NCBI RefSeq assembly: GCF_003385595.1
Contig: NZ_QNUE01000011.1
Coordinates: 62,001-126,000, forward strand
Origin: Chryseobacterium flavum
GTDB taxonomy: Bacteria > Bacteroidota > Bacteroidia > Flavobacteriales > Weeksellaceae
Direction: 5' to 3'
DNA: 64,000 bases
The translations under genes were made by a program, and so were the position numbers. The notes under the pieces were generated by a model. It was not told the DNA's origin. It worked only from the letters and a program-made list of their open reading frames with translations, and did not search any database. Positions 26,544 through 35,389 of this stretch are shown here, in pieces. Numbering within the stretch: position 1 is the first letter of the stretch; every line of letters starts with the position of its first letter.

Positions 26544-27905
26544 TTACAGTAATTTCTTGATCCAGTTTAATTTTTTCTCAGAATAGGGGGGATATTTGAT
26601 ATTGGGTTCACCCCATGTTGCTTTTTCAAGAATTGCTTTTTGATGGGAGAAGGCTTCAAAACCATATTTCCCGTGGTAATTTCCTATACCGGAACCTCCC
26701 ACTCCTCCAAATGGAAGATTGTCATTGCTTAAATGCATCACTGTATCATTGATGCATCCTCCTCCGAAAGAAAGTTTCCGGGTAAAAGTTTCTTTTTCTT
26801 CAGAATTATTGGTAAAAAGGTATGCTGCCAGTGGTTTTTCAAGTTCTGAAACATTATTAAGAGCCGCATTGTAGCTTTGAAAACTGATGACGGGCAGGAG
26901 TGGTCCGAAAATTTCTTCCTGCATGATTTCGCTATTCCAGTCAATATGATGCAGGATAGTAGGTTCGATGTACAGCTCTTCTTCATCGAAATTTCCTCCG
27001 GAATAGATTTTTTCTTTATCAATAAGGTGTATAAGGCGCTGGAAATTTCTTTGGTTAATGATTCTTGTATATTGCTCAGATCCCGGTTCATATTTAAACT
27101 CTTTGATATATTTTCTGAGCATTTCCAGAAACTGCTCCTGAATGGTTTCTTCAACCAATAAGTAATCCGGAGCTACACAGGTTTGACCTGCGTTGAGAAA
27201 TTTTCCCCATACAATTCTTTTGGCAGCTATTTCCAGATTAGCATTTTTAGTAACAATAGCCGGAGATTTTCCGCCCAATTCAAGCGTTACAGGAGTGAGG
27301 TGCTCTGCTGCAGCTTTGTAAACAATCTTTCCTACTTTTGTGCTTCCTGTAAAGAATATTTTGTCAAATTTTAATTGTAAAAGAACTGTTGTTTCCTCAA
27401 TACCTCCTTCATACACATAAAGATACTCAGACGGAAAGTTTTCATTGATAATGAAGGTCATGGCGTTCATGGTGTTTTCTGCTATTTCACTGGGTTTCAG
27501 AATACAGCAGTTTCCTGCAGCCATTGCCGCAATAACAGGAGAGAGTGACAGCTGGTAAGGGTAATTCCATGCTCCTATAACCAATACACAACCCAGTGGT
27601 TCAGTATAAATTTTACTGCTTCCGGGTTGGTTGACAAGATTAGTTCTTACTTTCTTTGGTTTTGCAAGGGCTTTAAGATTTTTTAAATAGTAATCAATAT
27701 CATTCAGAATGAAGGAAATCTCTGTACTAAAGGTATCAAATCCGGATTTTCCAAAATCTTTGTTAATGGCTTCAAATAAGACATTTTCGTTGGTGATAAT
27801 CAGATCACGAAGTTTTTCAAGATACATTTTTCTGAATGAAAGACTTTTTGTCTGATGTGTCTTAAAAAAATCCTTTTGTTTCAGTAAAATCTTTTCAATT
27901 TCCAT
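26544..27905 (-). CDS. Aldehyde dehydrogenase (class 3-like)
   Basis: 453-residue NAD(P)-dependent aldehyde dehydrogenase of the shorter, ALDH3-like group. Catalytic Cys243 is in LNAGQTCVAPDY and the general-base Glu209 in LELGGKSP. The cofactor motif FFTGSTKVGK is at 184-193, and the PWNY-type signature reads GAWNYPYQLSLSP. It oxidises aldehydes, often long-chain or aromatic, to acids. There is no signal peptide or obvious C-terminal anchor. It is a single gene, separated by about 90 bp from the MFS gene on the same strand. Substrate unknown. Confidence 0.94.
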   Translation of the reverse strand: MEIEKILLKQKDFFKTHQTKSLSFRKMYLEKLRDLIITNENVLFEAINKDFGKSGFDTFSTEISFILNDIDYYLKNLKALAKPKKVRTNLVNQPGSSKIYTEPLGCVLVIGAWNYPYQLSLSPVIAAMAAGNCCILKPSEIAENTMNAMTFIINENFPSEYLYVYEGGIEETTVLLQLKFDKIFFTGSTKVGKIVYKAAAEHLTPVTLELGGKSPAIVTKNANLEIAAKRIVWGKFLNAGQTCVAPDYLLVEETIQEQFLEMLRKYIKEFKYEPGSEQYTRIINQRNFQRLIHLIDKEKIYSGGNFDEEELYIEPTILHHIDWNSEIMQEEIFGPLLPVISFQSYNAALNNVSELEKPLAAYLFTNNSEEKETFTRKLSFGGGCINDTVMHLSNDNLPFGGVGGSGIGNYHGKYGFEAFSHQKAILEKATWGEPNIKYPPYSEKKLNWIKKLL

Positions 27906-27995
27906 ATCAAGGTTGTATTTTTGTATTTCTCAGTTTTAAAAAAACGAACAATAAACTGGCCAAAGTCAGATACAAGGTATATAAGAATAGTTTTT

Positions 27996-29558
27996 CTACA
28001 TAATATTTCTTATTGCAATCTTCACAGGATGATACAGTAATAAAAGAAGTGCAGTAACCAATGCTAACCAGAATAATCCTGTAAATATCTCCATATTGGA
28101 AAGCAGAATGGATTGTGCGGTTATTTTTGATTTAAAAGTGCCCATTGTTACTGATATGGATTCGTTAACAGGAAGCTTTGTAATATGTGTTCCTAAAATA
28201 TGATTCCACTGGTTGTAAAAAACAGGATTGGTGTCCGTGAGATTAAAACTTAAGGTATCAGAATGTTTTAAGGTAAGGAAAAGCATTGTATTCTGCATTA
28301 ATGCATATCCTATGGCTGTTGTCCAGAACCTTGTGGTTGTACCCAGGGCGGTAGCATTGGATACATACTCTTCCGGCACCCCTGAAATCAGGAAAAAAAC
28401 CAGGGGGGTAAATAATAATCCCTGTGCTGCTCCCTGCAGGAATAATGGAGGGCATATGGTAGCAAGTGTAGTATCCGGATAAAAAGTATAAGTAAACCAT
28501 GCACAATCTACAGCCAGTAAAAGAAATCCTGAAAAAAACACAATTCTTGAGGAAATACCCCGCATCAGACATACTCCTGATAGGAAAACTCCAAGTAATG
28601 TTCCGGCAACATTCCAGTACTGAATATTGACAATATAATCCCACGGCCATTTCCACACGGTAGCCATAATACTGTAAACGTTATTCAAACCTGATCGGAT
28701 GAGATAAAAGATGAAAAATAAAATCATTCCTGCAACAACATTTTTTGAGCTGAACACTTCAAAATGGAAAAGAGGTCTTTTTGAGTTTCTCTGCTTGAGC
28801 ATGAATAACCCTCCGGAAAGAAGAAACAGAAATAAACAGAAGATAATGGTATCCGATTCAAACCACATAAGTCTTTTTCCATAAATGATAGCATAGCTTC
28901 CGGACTGAAGACAGACCCAAAGCAGGAACCAGCTTGGTATATCCAGCTGATACAATGGCTTTTTTGGGAAAAATCTGTTTTTATTGAAAATTGTTATTCC
29001 GATTATCAAAACAAAAATGTGAAAATAAACCATCATTAAAACCATATGCTGAAAGTCATAATCTTCAATACTTGATTTCAATAGAGTAGTGGTAACGGTT
29101 CCACCCGTAAGCATGATGGCATACATAACAAGATAAGCCAGCACTTTTGCATGTTTTGTTTTTAGTTCAGCAATAATAAGGGGAAGAAAAATAGCTCCTT
29201 CCAGAAGACCAAAAATTCCTTCCAGAAAACGGATCACCAGAATCACATGGTAATCATTTGTAACTGATAAAATATAAAGAATAATCACAGAAATGGAAGA
29301 CATCAGCAGAACGTAATATTTCACACTGAAATAGGACATAAATCGCTGTAAAACCAAAAGGGTAACCACAAATGTCCCATACATCAAAATCATTAAGTAT
29401 TGGATGTCATCTGAATCTGCATCCATAAAAGAAGAAGTGAAGGCGCTGTTGGAATGCAAGAGCGACAACAACATCAGGTGGGGAAACAATGCCAGGATAA
29501 GAAGTGGCAGTTTCAGCCATTGTGGTACCCATTTATGATAAACTGTATTGTGTTGCAT
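27996..29558 (-). CDS. MFS drug exporter, DHA2/EmrB-like
   Basis: 520-residue polytopic membrane protein with about 14 predicted hydrophobic segments, the size and layout of DHA2-type drug:H+ antiporters (EmrB). A large extracytoplasmic loop near residues 440-475 precedes the last helix, as in EmrB. Together with the HlyD-like and TolC-like genes upstream on the same strand it should form a three-part efflux pump across both membranes. It is split from the HlyD gene by 270 bp, which is unusual for such operons. Confidence 0.88.
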   Translation of the reverse strand: MQHNTVYHKWVPQWLKLPLLILALFPHLMLLSLLHSNSAFTSSFMDADSDDIQYLMILMYGTFVVTLLVLQRFMSYFSVKYYVLLMSSISVIILYILSVTNDYHVILVIRFLEGIFGLLEGAIFLPLIIAELKTKHAKVLAYLVMYAIMLTGGTVTTTLLKSSIEDYDFQHMVLMMVYFHIFVLIIGITIFNKNRFFPKKPLYQLDIPSWFLLWVCLQSGSYAIIYGKRLMWFESDTIIFCLFLFLLSGGLFMLKQRNSKRPLFHFEVFSSKNVVAGMILFFIFYLIRSGLNNVYSIMATVWKWPWDYIVNIQYWNVAGTLLGVFLSGVCLMRGISSRIVFFSGFLLLAVDCAWFTYTFYPDTTLATICPPLFLQGAAQGLLFTPLVFFLISGVPEEYVSNATALGTTTRFWTTAIGYALMQNTMLFLTLKHSDTLSFNLTDTNPVFYNQWNHILGTHITKLPVNESISVTMGTFKSKITAQSILLSNMEIFTGLFWLALVTALLLLLYHPVKIAIRNIM

Positions 29559-29828
29559 GCTTAGAAAATTAAATAATGTTTAAGAACATATAAAGACGCT
29601 TTACATCATTTTACCGGATCGTAATATTATTGATGAATATGTTTTCTTGGCAGATTAAAAAGTGCGAAAAGACAAAAGAGCAAAGGTGTAAAAAAAGTAA
29701 AAGGTAAAATGACAAATATGCTCGAGAAAAAATTAGCAGATCTGCGATTTTTTGCAATTTTGCCTTTTCGCTGAAATAAATCAAATCAATAATTCATTTT
29801 CTAACATCTAAAAATTCCATATTCAGAC

Positions 29829-30875
29829 TTATATTTTTTTTGCGCTGACCAGAACGTTCATTCCCGAAAGAAGCTTTTCATTTTCTTTATTGTTTTCAAG
29901 AATAATCTTTACAGGGAATCTCTGTTCAATTTTTACGAAGTTTCCGGTTGCATTATCCGGTTTTACCAATGAAAACTGTGAACCTGATGCAGGGGAAACC
30001 GAAACAATCCTCCCTTTAAATTCAATATCCGGATAAGCATCAGCGGTAATGATAACTTCTTTTTTCTGATCAATTTGCCCAAGCTGGGTTTCTTTATAAT
30101 TGGCAATGATCCATTTTTCTTTGCTTACCATCTGTACTAAAGCCTGCCCTTCTTTAATCAGCTGTCCTTCCTGAATAGTTTTCTTTCCAACCCAGCCGTC
30201 ATAAGGAGCAGTGATCACGGTATAAGAAAGGAACAGCCTGGCGTTATTAAGATTAGCCGAGCTTTGCTGAATCTGGCTCCTGGCCGGTGCAACCTTTGTT
30301 TTCTGTTCATTGGCCCCTGCTCTGATGGCATTTTTTTGTTGGTCCAATGCCACCAGATTTGCTTTTGCCTGTTCATAAGAAGCCTTTACATTTTCAAATT
30401 CCTGTTCCGTCGCTGCATCTTCTGCCAGCAGGTTTTTATATCTTTTGTAATCCTGTTCCGTTTTCCAGATATCAATTTTTGCGGAAGCTATTTTGGCATC
30501 TATGATCCTGGTATCGCTAACCCTGGTATTTACACCGCTTTCAATTGTTGTAATATTTTCCGCAGTGGCATGAAGGTTTGCTTCAGCAGCTTTTACCTGA
30601 TTTACAAATTCCCTGTTGTCTATAATGATCAGCGTATCCCCTTTATGTACAAATTGATTTTCATTAAACCTGATCGTTTTGATAAAACCTGAAACTTTGC
30701 TGGACACAGGGGTTATGTATTGTTCGATCTGTGCGTCATTTGTGGTTACATTTTTTCTTGAAAACAAGTAAAAGCTTATCATTCCTGTAATTCCACTGAT
30801 GATAAGGATCCAGGCCAGTAAAGTGATTGTTTTATTGATTCTTTTTTCCTTTTGTGTCAGTTGTTTCTTTGCCAT
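29829..30875 (-). CDS. HlyD/EmrA-like periplasmic adaptor
   Basis: 348 residues. A single N-terminal membrane anchor (TLLAWILIISGITGMISFYLF) is followed by the membrane-fusion-protein layout: a half lipoyl domain (ITPVSSKVSGFIKTIRFNENQFVHKGDTLIIID), a long alpha-helical hairpin (about 85-200), the second lipoyl half (VITAPYDGWVGKKTIQEGQLIKEGQ) and beta-barrel domains. It links the MFS exporter to the outer-membrane channel. It starts 5 bp after the TolC gene, so both are cotranscribed. Confidence 0.93.
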   Translation of the reverse strand: MAKKQLTQKEKRINKTITLLAWILIISGITGMISFYLFSRKNVTTNDAQIEQYITPVSSKVSGFIKTIRFNENQFVHKGDTLIIIDNREFVNQVKAAEANLHATAENITTIESGVNTRVSDTRIIDAKIASAKIDIWKTEQDYKRYKNLLAEDAATEQEFENVKASYEQAKANLVALDQQKNAIRAGANEQKTKVAPARSQIQQSSANLNNARLFLSYTVITAPYDGWVGKKTIQEGQLIKEGQALVQMVSKEKWIIANYKETQLGQIDQKKEVIITADAYPDIEFKGRIVSVSPASGSQFSLVKPDNATGNFVKIEQRFPVKIILENNKENEKLLSGMNVLVSAKKI

Positions 30876-30880
30876 AGTTT

Positions 30881-32218
30881 TTATAAGTTTCCAATTGCAT
30901 ATTGGAGTTGATAATATTTTAGTTGACGGTTAATTTTTACAGAGATAAGGTTAGATTGAGCTTCCAGATAGGCATTGTCGGCATCAATAAGCTCAGTAAT
31001 AAGACTTAATTTATTGGCATACTTTGTTCTTACAATACGGTAATTTTCTTTGGCCTGCTCAATAGCTTCTTCAGCAATTTTCACTTTCTGCTCTGTTTCT
31101 TCAAATTTTTTATAAGCTTCATATACGCTGTGTCTTATTTTTTCTTCATTTTCCTCAATCTGAAGCTTTGCCATATCAATATTTTCTTTGGCTTCCTGCA
31201 TTTTATATTTATTTTTGTACAGGTTCTCAATAGGATAGGTGAGATTTATTCCGATCATTCCCAAACGGTATGCATATGGCTCAGGAGGGAAAAACATCAT
31301 ATTGGGATATTTAAGAAAATATTCTCCACCCGCCGTAATCTTAGGCAGATAATTGGCTTTTATAATCTTCTGCTCCAGCTCCTTCAGTGAAAGATTCTTA
31401 TGGGTAATCTCAACAGATTCATTTTTATGTAATGCTGTCTCGGTTACTTCATTAATGTAGGGAATATCTGCTTTATCAGAGATCAGATCTTCCGTATCTA
31501 CGTGCATTTCCAGATTTTCAGGAAGTGAAAGAATGGTTTTCAGCTTATGTTCCGCAATCTGAATGTCATTGTCCAGCTCAGTCCAGCTCATTTTATGATT
31601 AGAAAGCTGTAACGAGGTTCTCAGTACCTCATTTACCGTTACAACACCATTTGATTTAAGGACTTTAACCTGCCTGATATTCACAGAGTCCTCTTTCATT
31701 TTATCATTGATAAGGCTTTGTTGTTCTTTTAAATGATGGATCTGCAAAAAAGCGGTAATGATCTCCATTTTAAGCTGTCTTTGATCTGCATGGGTTCTCA
31801 AAGATGAGATTTCAGTATCAATAGACGCCTTTTTTTCACTGTTTTTTATTTTACCTCCCATATAAACAGGAATAGATGCAGACAGGGTAAAATCATACAT
31901 CCCATTGATAACATCATATTTTGTAGCTTTATTAAATAAGCCATCCTGATGCTGAAAAAGATTCGTTACCTGGTTGTAGCTGGTATGGAATTCAATGTCA
32001 GGCAGCTTTTCCATTTTGAGATCTTTCTCCTTTGTTACAGCCATTTCCTGTTGTAAATGGCTCATCCGGATCTTCTTATTGTTTTTTAATCCGGTTTCTA
32101 AAGCCTGTTGTAAGCTGAGATGCTGATAATCGGCCATCTGTGAATGTAAAAGGCTGCTTACCAATAATAAGCACAACGCAATGCACTGATATTTGCATGC
32201 GTTAAATATCATATTCAT
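30881..32218 (-). CDS. TolC-family outer membrane efflux protein
   Basis: 445 residues with a signal peptide (CIALCLLLVSSLLHSQ). Two TolC repeats of long amphipathic helices follow, for example LSLQQALETGLKNNKKIRMSHLQQEMA early and the repeated coiled-coil-rich stretch about 340-430. It forms the trimeric outer-membrane exit duct. It is first in the tolC-hlyD-MFS set, opposite an AraC regulator gene across a 136-bp spacer that contains a minus-strand TAACTTTG -7-like box at 32260-32267. Confidence 0.92.
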   Translation of the reverse strand: MNMIFNACKYQCIALCLLLVSSLLHSQMADYQHLSLQQALETGLKNNKKIRMSHLQQEMAVTKEKDLKMEKLPDIEFHTSYNQVTNLFQHQDGLFNKATKYDVINGMYDFTLSASIPVYMGGKIKNSEKKASIDTEISSLRTHADQRQLKMEIITAFLQIHHLKEQQSLINDKMKEDSVNIRQVKVLKSNGVVTVNEVLRTSLQLSNHKMSWTELDNDIQIAEHKLKTILSLPENLEMHVDTEDLISDKADIPYINEVTETALHKNESVEITHKNLSLKELEQKIIKANYLPKITAGGEYFLKYPNMMFFPPEPYAYRLGMIGINLTYPIENLYKNKYKMQEAKENIDMAKLQIEENEEKIRHSVYEAYKKFEETEQKVKIAEEAIEQAKENYRIVRTKYANKLSLITELIDADNAYLEAQSNLISVKINRQLKYYQLQYAIGNL

Positions 32219-32354
32219 AATTTAATTAAAGGATTTTTGCTAAAATGATTTTGATGCAGCAAAGTTACGATCAGTACGTTAAGACTCTATTTGTGAAAAC
32301 AGAAAAATATTTGCTCATTTACGCCAAATTAAAAAATATTCTTACCTTTATTTC

Positions 32355-33158
32355 ATGAACAACAGTCATTTTAAAGCGGTAGAAGAAGAAGATGCTGAGT
32401 TTTACATCTATCATGTGCTTACCGGAAATATAACCACTGACATTCATTATCATAGTTCTGCTCAATTAGTATATGCAGAAGGAGGTATAGTGCATGTTTT
32501 TACAGATTTGAAACACTGGTATCTTCCTGCCAGATGTTTTATGTGGATTCCTGCAGGAACCCCTCACTATATTTTTTCAACAAGCCCTAAAGTTGATCTG
32601 TATAACTTTTATTTCAAAAAAGAAGAAAATGAAAATGGCTTTTTTGATGAAATTAATATTTATTCGGTAAACAATTTACTCAGAGAGATGATTTTGTATA
32701 CCAAAGACTGGGATGGAAAAATCACAAAAAATGATGGATCTAAATATTATTTTCTCAAAGCCTTAAAAGGAGTTTTGCCTGAAAAACGGGACAGAAAGCT
32801 GGCATTTCCGGTTCAACATCCTTTTCCTAAGGACGAGGCCCTGCTGAAAATTGCAAAATATATTCATGCTAACCTGGAAAAGCCTCTCACCATAGAATCT
32901 ACAGCGAAAGAATTCGGAATGAGTACCAGAACACTTTCCAGAAAGTTTAAGGAGATTTTAGGCATGAATTACGTCCGTTTTTTGCGGGCCTTAAGAATTA
33001 CCCGCTCTCTTGAACTGATGCTGGAAGGAAAGTATAATATGTATGAGATAGCGATGATGGTAGGATACAATAGCCTGTCTTCTTTCAGTAATATTTTCAA
33101 AAAGGTAATTGGAGTAGCTCCAACTGAATATCAGCAAAAACTGAGAGGGGACAGATAA
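32355..33158 (+). CDS. AraC-family transcription regulator of the efflux set
   Basis: 267 residues. The N-terminal half is a cupin-like sensor domain (DIHYHSSAQLVYAEGG, WIPAGTPHYIFST). The C-terminal 100 residues hold two helix-turn-helix motifs ending in the AraC signature MYEIAMMVGYNSLSSFSNIFKKVIGVAPTEY. It is divergent from tolC, so I infer that it controls the efflux operon in response to a small molecule that it binds. A TACCTTTA box (one mismatch to TAnnTTTG) ends only 4 bp before the ATG. Confidence 0.92.
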   Translation: MNNSHFKAVEEEDAEFYIYHVLTGNITTDIHYHSSAQLVYAEGGIVHVFTDLKHWYLPARCFMWIPAGTPHYIFSTSPKVDLYNFYFKKEENENGFFDEINIYSVNNLLREMILYTKDWDGKITKNDGSKYYFLKALKGVLPEKRDRKLAFPVQHPFPKDEALLKIAKYIHANLEKPLTIESTAKEFGMSTRTLSRKFKEILGMNYVRFLRALRITRSLELMLEGKYNMYEIAMMVGYNSLSSFSNIFKKVIGVAPTEYQQKLRGDR

Positions 33159-33246
33159 TGGTATTCTGGGAAAGCCAGTGAGTTCATGAGCATCTTAAAT
33201 GCTGATCAATTCACTAACCCGTTATTTCATAAGTTTTTAAATAAAA

Positions 33247-33275
33247 AAAACCACTCCAAAGTTTGAAGTGGTTTA
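33247..33275 (-). terminator. Terminator after rplI
   Basis: Minus-strand AAACCACTTC - AAACTTTG - GAGTGGTTTTTTTTAT gives a stem of about 8-9 bp followed by a long U tract. It lies between the convergent AraC and rplI genes and may work in both directions. Confidence 0.8.
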
Positions 33276-33302
33276 TAATTTTGAGAAATTCTCAGTTGCT
33301 TA

Positions 33303-33800
33303 TTAAGCTTCTTCAGTTTTTGCTTCTTCTTTTTTAGGAGCAGCTTCAACCGGAGCGTCAGAAACGATATCAAACTCATAGTTGTACTCAACATTTCTGT
33401 GAAGTCTGATAAGAGCAGAGAATTTACCTGTTCTTTTGATTGTACTTCCAGGGATTTTGATATATTTTTTGTCTACAGAAACACCAGCTTTTTCTAAAGC
33501 AGCAGCTAAATCAGCATTGTTGATAGATCCGAATAATTTATCACCAGAACCTACTTTTGCAGGAATAGTAACAGCTGTTTTCTTTAATTGATCAACTACA
33601 GCGTTAGCAGCAGCGATTAATTTAGCTTCTTCTTCTTTTCTAGCTTCTAATGTAGCTTCTAAAGCAGCTTTGTTTTTAGGAGTAGCTAAAAGTGCAAATC
33701 CTTGAGGGATTAAGAAGTTTCTAGCATAACCTGGTTTTACGTTTACTGTATCAAACTCAAGTCCTAAGTTTTCTACGTCTTTTTTTAGGATAATTTCCAT
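33303..33800 (-). CDS. rplI: 50S ribosomal protein L9
   Basis: 165-residue L9. The N-terminal rRNA-binding domain (MEIILKKDVENLGLEFDTVNVKPGYARNFLIPQG) leads into the long connecting helix rich in Ala/Glu/Lys (about 45-80) and then the C-terminal domain. A Lys/Glu/Ala tail of about 15 residues (PKKEEAKTEEA) extends beyond the usual 148-150 residue length, as often in this phylum. It is the last gene of rpsF-rpsR-rplI, with a 144-bp spacer after rpsR. Confidence 0.97.
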   Translation of the reverse strand: MEIILKKDVENLGLEFDTVNVKPGYARNFLIPQGFALLATPKNKAALEATLEARKEEEAKLIAAANAVVDQLKKTAVTIPAKVGSGDKLFGSINNADLAAALEKAGVSVDKKYIKIPGSTIKRTGKFSALIRLHRNVEYNYEFDIVSDAPVEAAPKKEEAKTEEA

Positions 33801-33879
33801 TGTTGTTGTCCGTTTTAGTGTTCCGAGTCCGGGGTTTTATACTCCGGGTTTCTCTTCACATCGTTAGAATTTATTAATG

Positions 33880-33943
33880 AATTCAGCAACTGTTTTAGCT
33901 ATATGCAGTAGGCTTAAAGCTTATGGCTTATAGCATATTGCAA
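33880..33943. repeat. Degenerate word-repeat spacer between rpsR and rplI
   Basis: The spacer contains overlapping direct and inverted short words: GGCTTA-AGCTTA-GGCTTA and ATATGC ... GCATAT, with no open frame. Similar spacers occur at 50456-50522 and 63332-63362. No function can be assigned. Confidence 0.5.
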
Positions 33944-33944
33944 T

Positions 33945-34247
33945 TTATTTCAATAAGTCAGCTACGTATGGTAGTAATGCAAGGTGTCTTGCTCTTTTGA
34001 TCGCAGCAGAAACTTTTCTTTGGTATTTTAAAGAAGTTCCTGTGTATCTTCTTGGTAAGATTTTACCTTGTTCGTTCACAAACTGTAATAAGAAATCAGC
34101 ATCTTTGTAGTCAACGTGCTTAATTCCGTATTTTTTGAATCTACAATATTTCTTTTCAGATTTTGTATTGATATCAAGTGGAGTAAGGAATTTTACTTCT
34201 GATTCTCCTCCTGCTGAGGCTTGTTTAGCCATTTCATCTATTGCCAT
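33945..34247 (-). CDS. rpsR: 30S ribosomal protein S18
   Basis: 100-residue S18 with the conserved core [62 protein letters not shown]. It binds S6 and helper rRNA on the 30S platform. It lies 32 bp downstream of rpsF. A short N-terminal extension of about 20 residues is present. Confidence 0.97.
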   Translation of the reverse strand: MAIDEMAKQASAGGESEVKFLTPLDINTKSEKKYCRFKKYGIKHVDYKDADFLLQFVNEQGKILPRRYTGTSLKYQRKVSAAIKRARHLALLPYVADLLK

Positions 34248-34279
34248 GTCTTGTCTTTTTTAAAAAATAGGGTTAATAA

Positions 34280-34621
34280 TTAAGCTTTAGCTGCTTTTAC
34301 TTTAGCTCTTCTAGTTACAGCGTACTCAACAGCGTGTTTGTCAAGTTTTGTAGTTAGGTAACGGATTACTCTTTCGTCACGCTTGAATGCTAATTCTAAA
34401 TCAGCAACTACAGTACCTTCACCTTTAAACTCGATTAAAGTGTAGAATCCGTTCTTTTTCAATTGGATCGGATAAGCTAATTTTTTTAATCCCCAGTTTT
34501 CTTTAGCAACGATTTCGCAGTTCTTTTCTTTTAAAAGATCCTCAAATTTTTTCACTGCTTCCTCCACCTGCGCGTCAGATAGAACGGGAGTTAAAATGAA
34601 AACAGTTTCGTAATTGTTCAT
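34280..34621 (-). CDS. rpsF: 30S ribosomal protein S6
   Basis: 113-residue S6, starting [21 protein letters not shown], with the ferredoxin-like fold strands [25 protein letters not shown] and [20 protein letters not shown]. It is first gene of the S6-S18-L9 operon and has a well-formed promoter just upstream. In other bacteria the S6:S18 complex represses this operon through its leader RNA; no such leader fold was worked out here. Confidence 0.97.
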   Translation of the reverse strand: MNNYETVFILTPVLSDAQVEEAVKKFEDLLKEKNCEIVAKENWGLKKLAYPIQLKKNGFYTLIEFKGEGTVVADLELAFKRDERVIRYLTTKLDKHAVEYAVTRRAKVKAAKA

Positions 34622-34655
34622 AATGTTAAATAAATTTGTTAATTATTTCGAGGTG

Positions 34656-34686
34656 CAAAAGTAGAAAATATATTTTTTATATGCAA
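34656..34686 (-). promoter_or_regulatory. rpsF operon promoter
   Basis: Minus-strand TTG (34686-34684), 20-bp spacer, TACTTTTG (34663-34656): a full match to the Bacteroidetes housekeeping consensus. The expected start site leaves a leader of about 30 bases before the ATG at 34621. Confidence 0.75.
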
Positions 34687-34777
34687 GAGAACTACGGAAA
34701 TAGTTGGTGATATGGATTTGACGAAATAAAATCGGGGTCTATTTTTTTGTATTTTTGTGATCTGAAAAACTTTTATT

Positions 34778-35380
34778 ATGAAAACTAAATTGTATTTCTT
34801 GCCATTTTTATTAATGGGCATTACCTGCTATTCTCAGGACAAAATTTCCATGAAAAATGGTTCCTCACTTGACGTTAAGCTTATAGAAATTGGGACCTCA
34901 AATATTACCTATAAGGAATTGGATAATTTGGACGGACCTATTCATTCTTTAGACAAGTCTAAAATATATAAAGTGACTTACAATAATGGTAAAACAGATA
35001 TTTTAGGTAAATTTCAAAGCATCGATGAAATTAAGAGTTTTATAATAAATAAAATTAATGAATATGGAGTGGATCGTGATAATGGTATGCTCAAACTTGC
35101 AGCTGAATTTGAAGGCAATAATATTAGAATAAATTCTGTGAACAATAAAGGTCGTGTCTATTATGAAGATAAATATTGGTGGGATATAAGCAGAGTAGTA
35201 GAATTTCATAATATTTCAAGAAGAAATAATGGTACTGTATTTTTGAATATAGTGACGTATAAGAGTCGAAAATCGAAAACAGAATTGGATAAGCTAGTTA
35301 TAAAGCTAGTTGATTATGAGACCGCCATAGCATTATTAGATGCATTTAAAGATTTAAATCTCATGCTAAAAAAAGATTAA
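34778..35380 (+). CDS. Secreted protein of unknown function
   Basis: 200 residues with a signal peptide (MKTKLYFLPFLLMGITCYSQ). The N-terminal mature part, DKISMKNGSSLDVKLIEIGTSNITYKELDNLDGPIHSLDKSKIYKVTYNNGKTDI, looks like the small beta domain found in many flavobacterial exported proteins. The C-terminal 120 residues are not recognised. The Cys in GITCYSQ is not in a good lipobox. A TATTTTTG -7-like box lies at 34750-34757, 20 bp before the ATG. The gene is very AT-rich compared with the ribosomal genes next to it. Confidence 0.75.
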   Translation: MKTKLYFLPFLLMGITCYSQDKISMKNGSSLDVKLIEIGTSNITYKELDNLDGPIHSLDKSKIYKVTYNNGKTDILGKFQSIDEIKSFIINKINEYGVDRDNGMLKLAAEFEGNNIRINSVNNKGRVYYEDKYWWDISRVVEFHNISRRNNGTVFLNIVTYKSRKSKTELDKLVIKLVDYETAIALLDAFKDLNLMLKKD

Positions 35381-35389
35381 ATTAAATAA

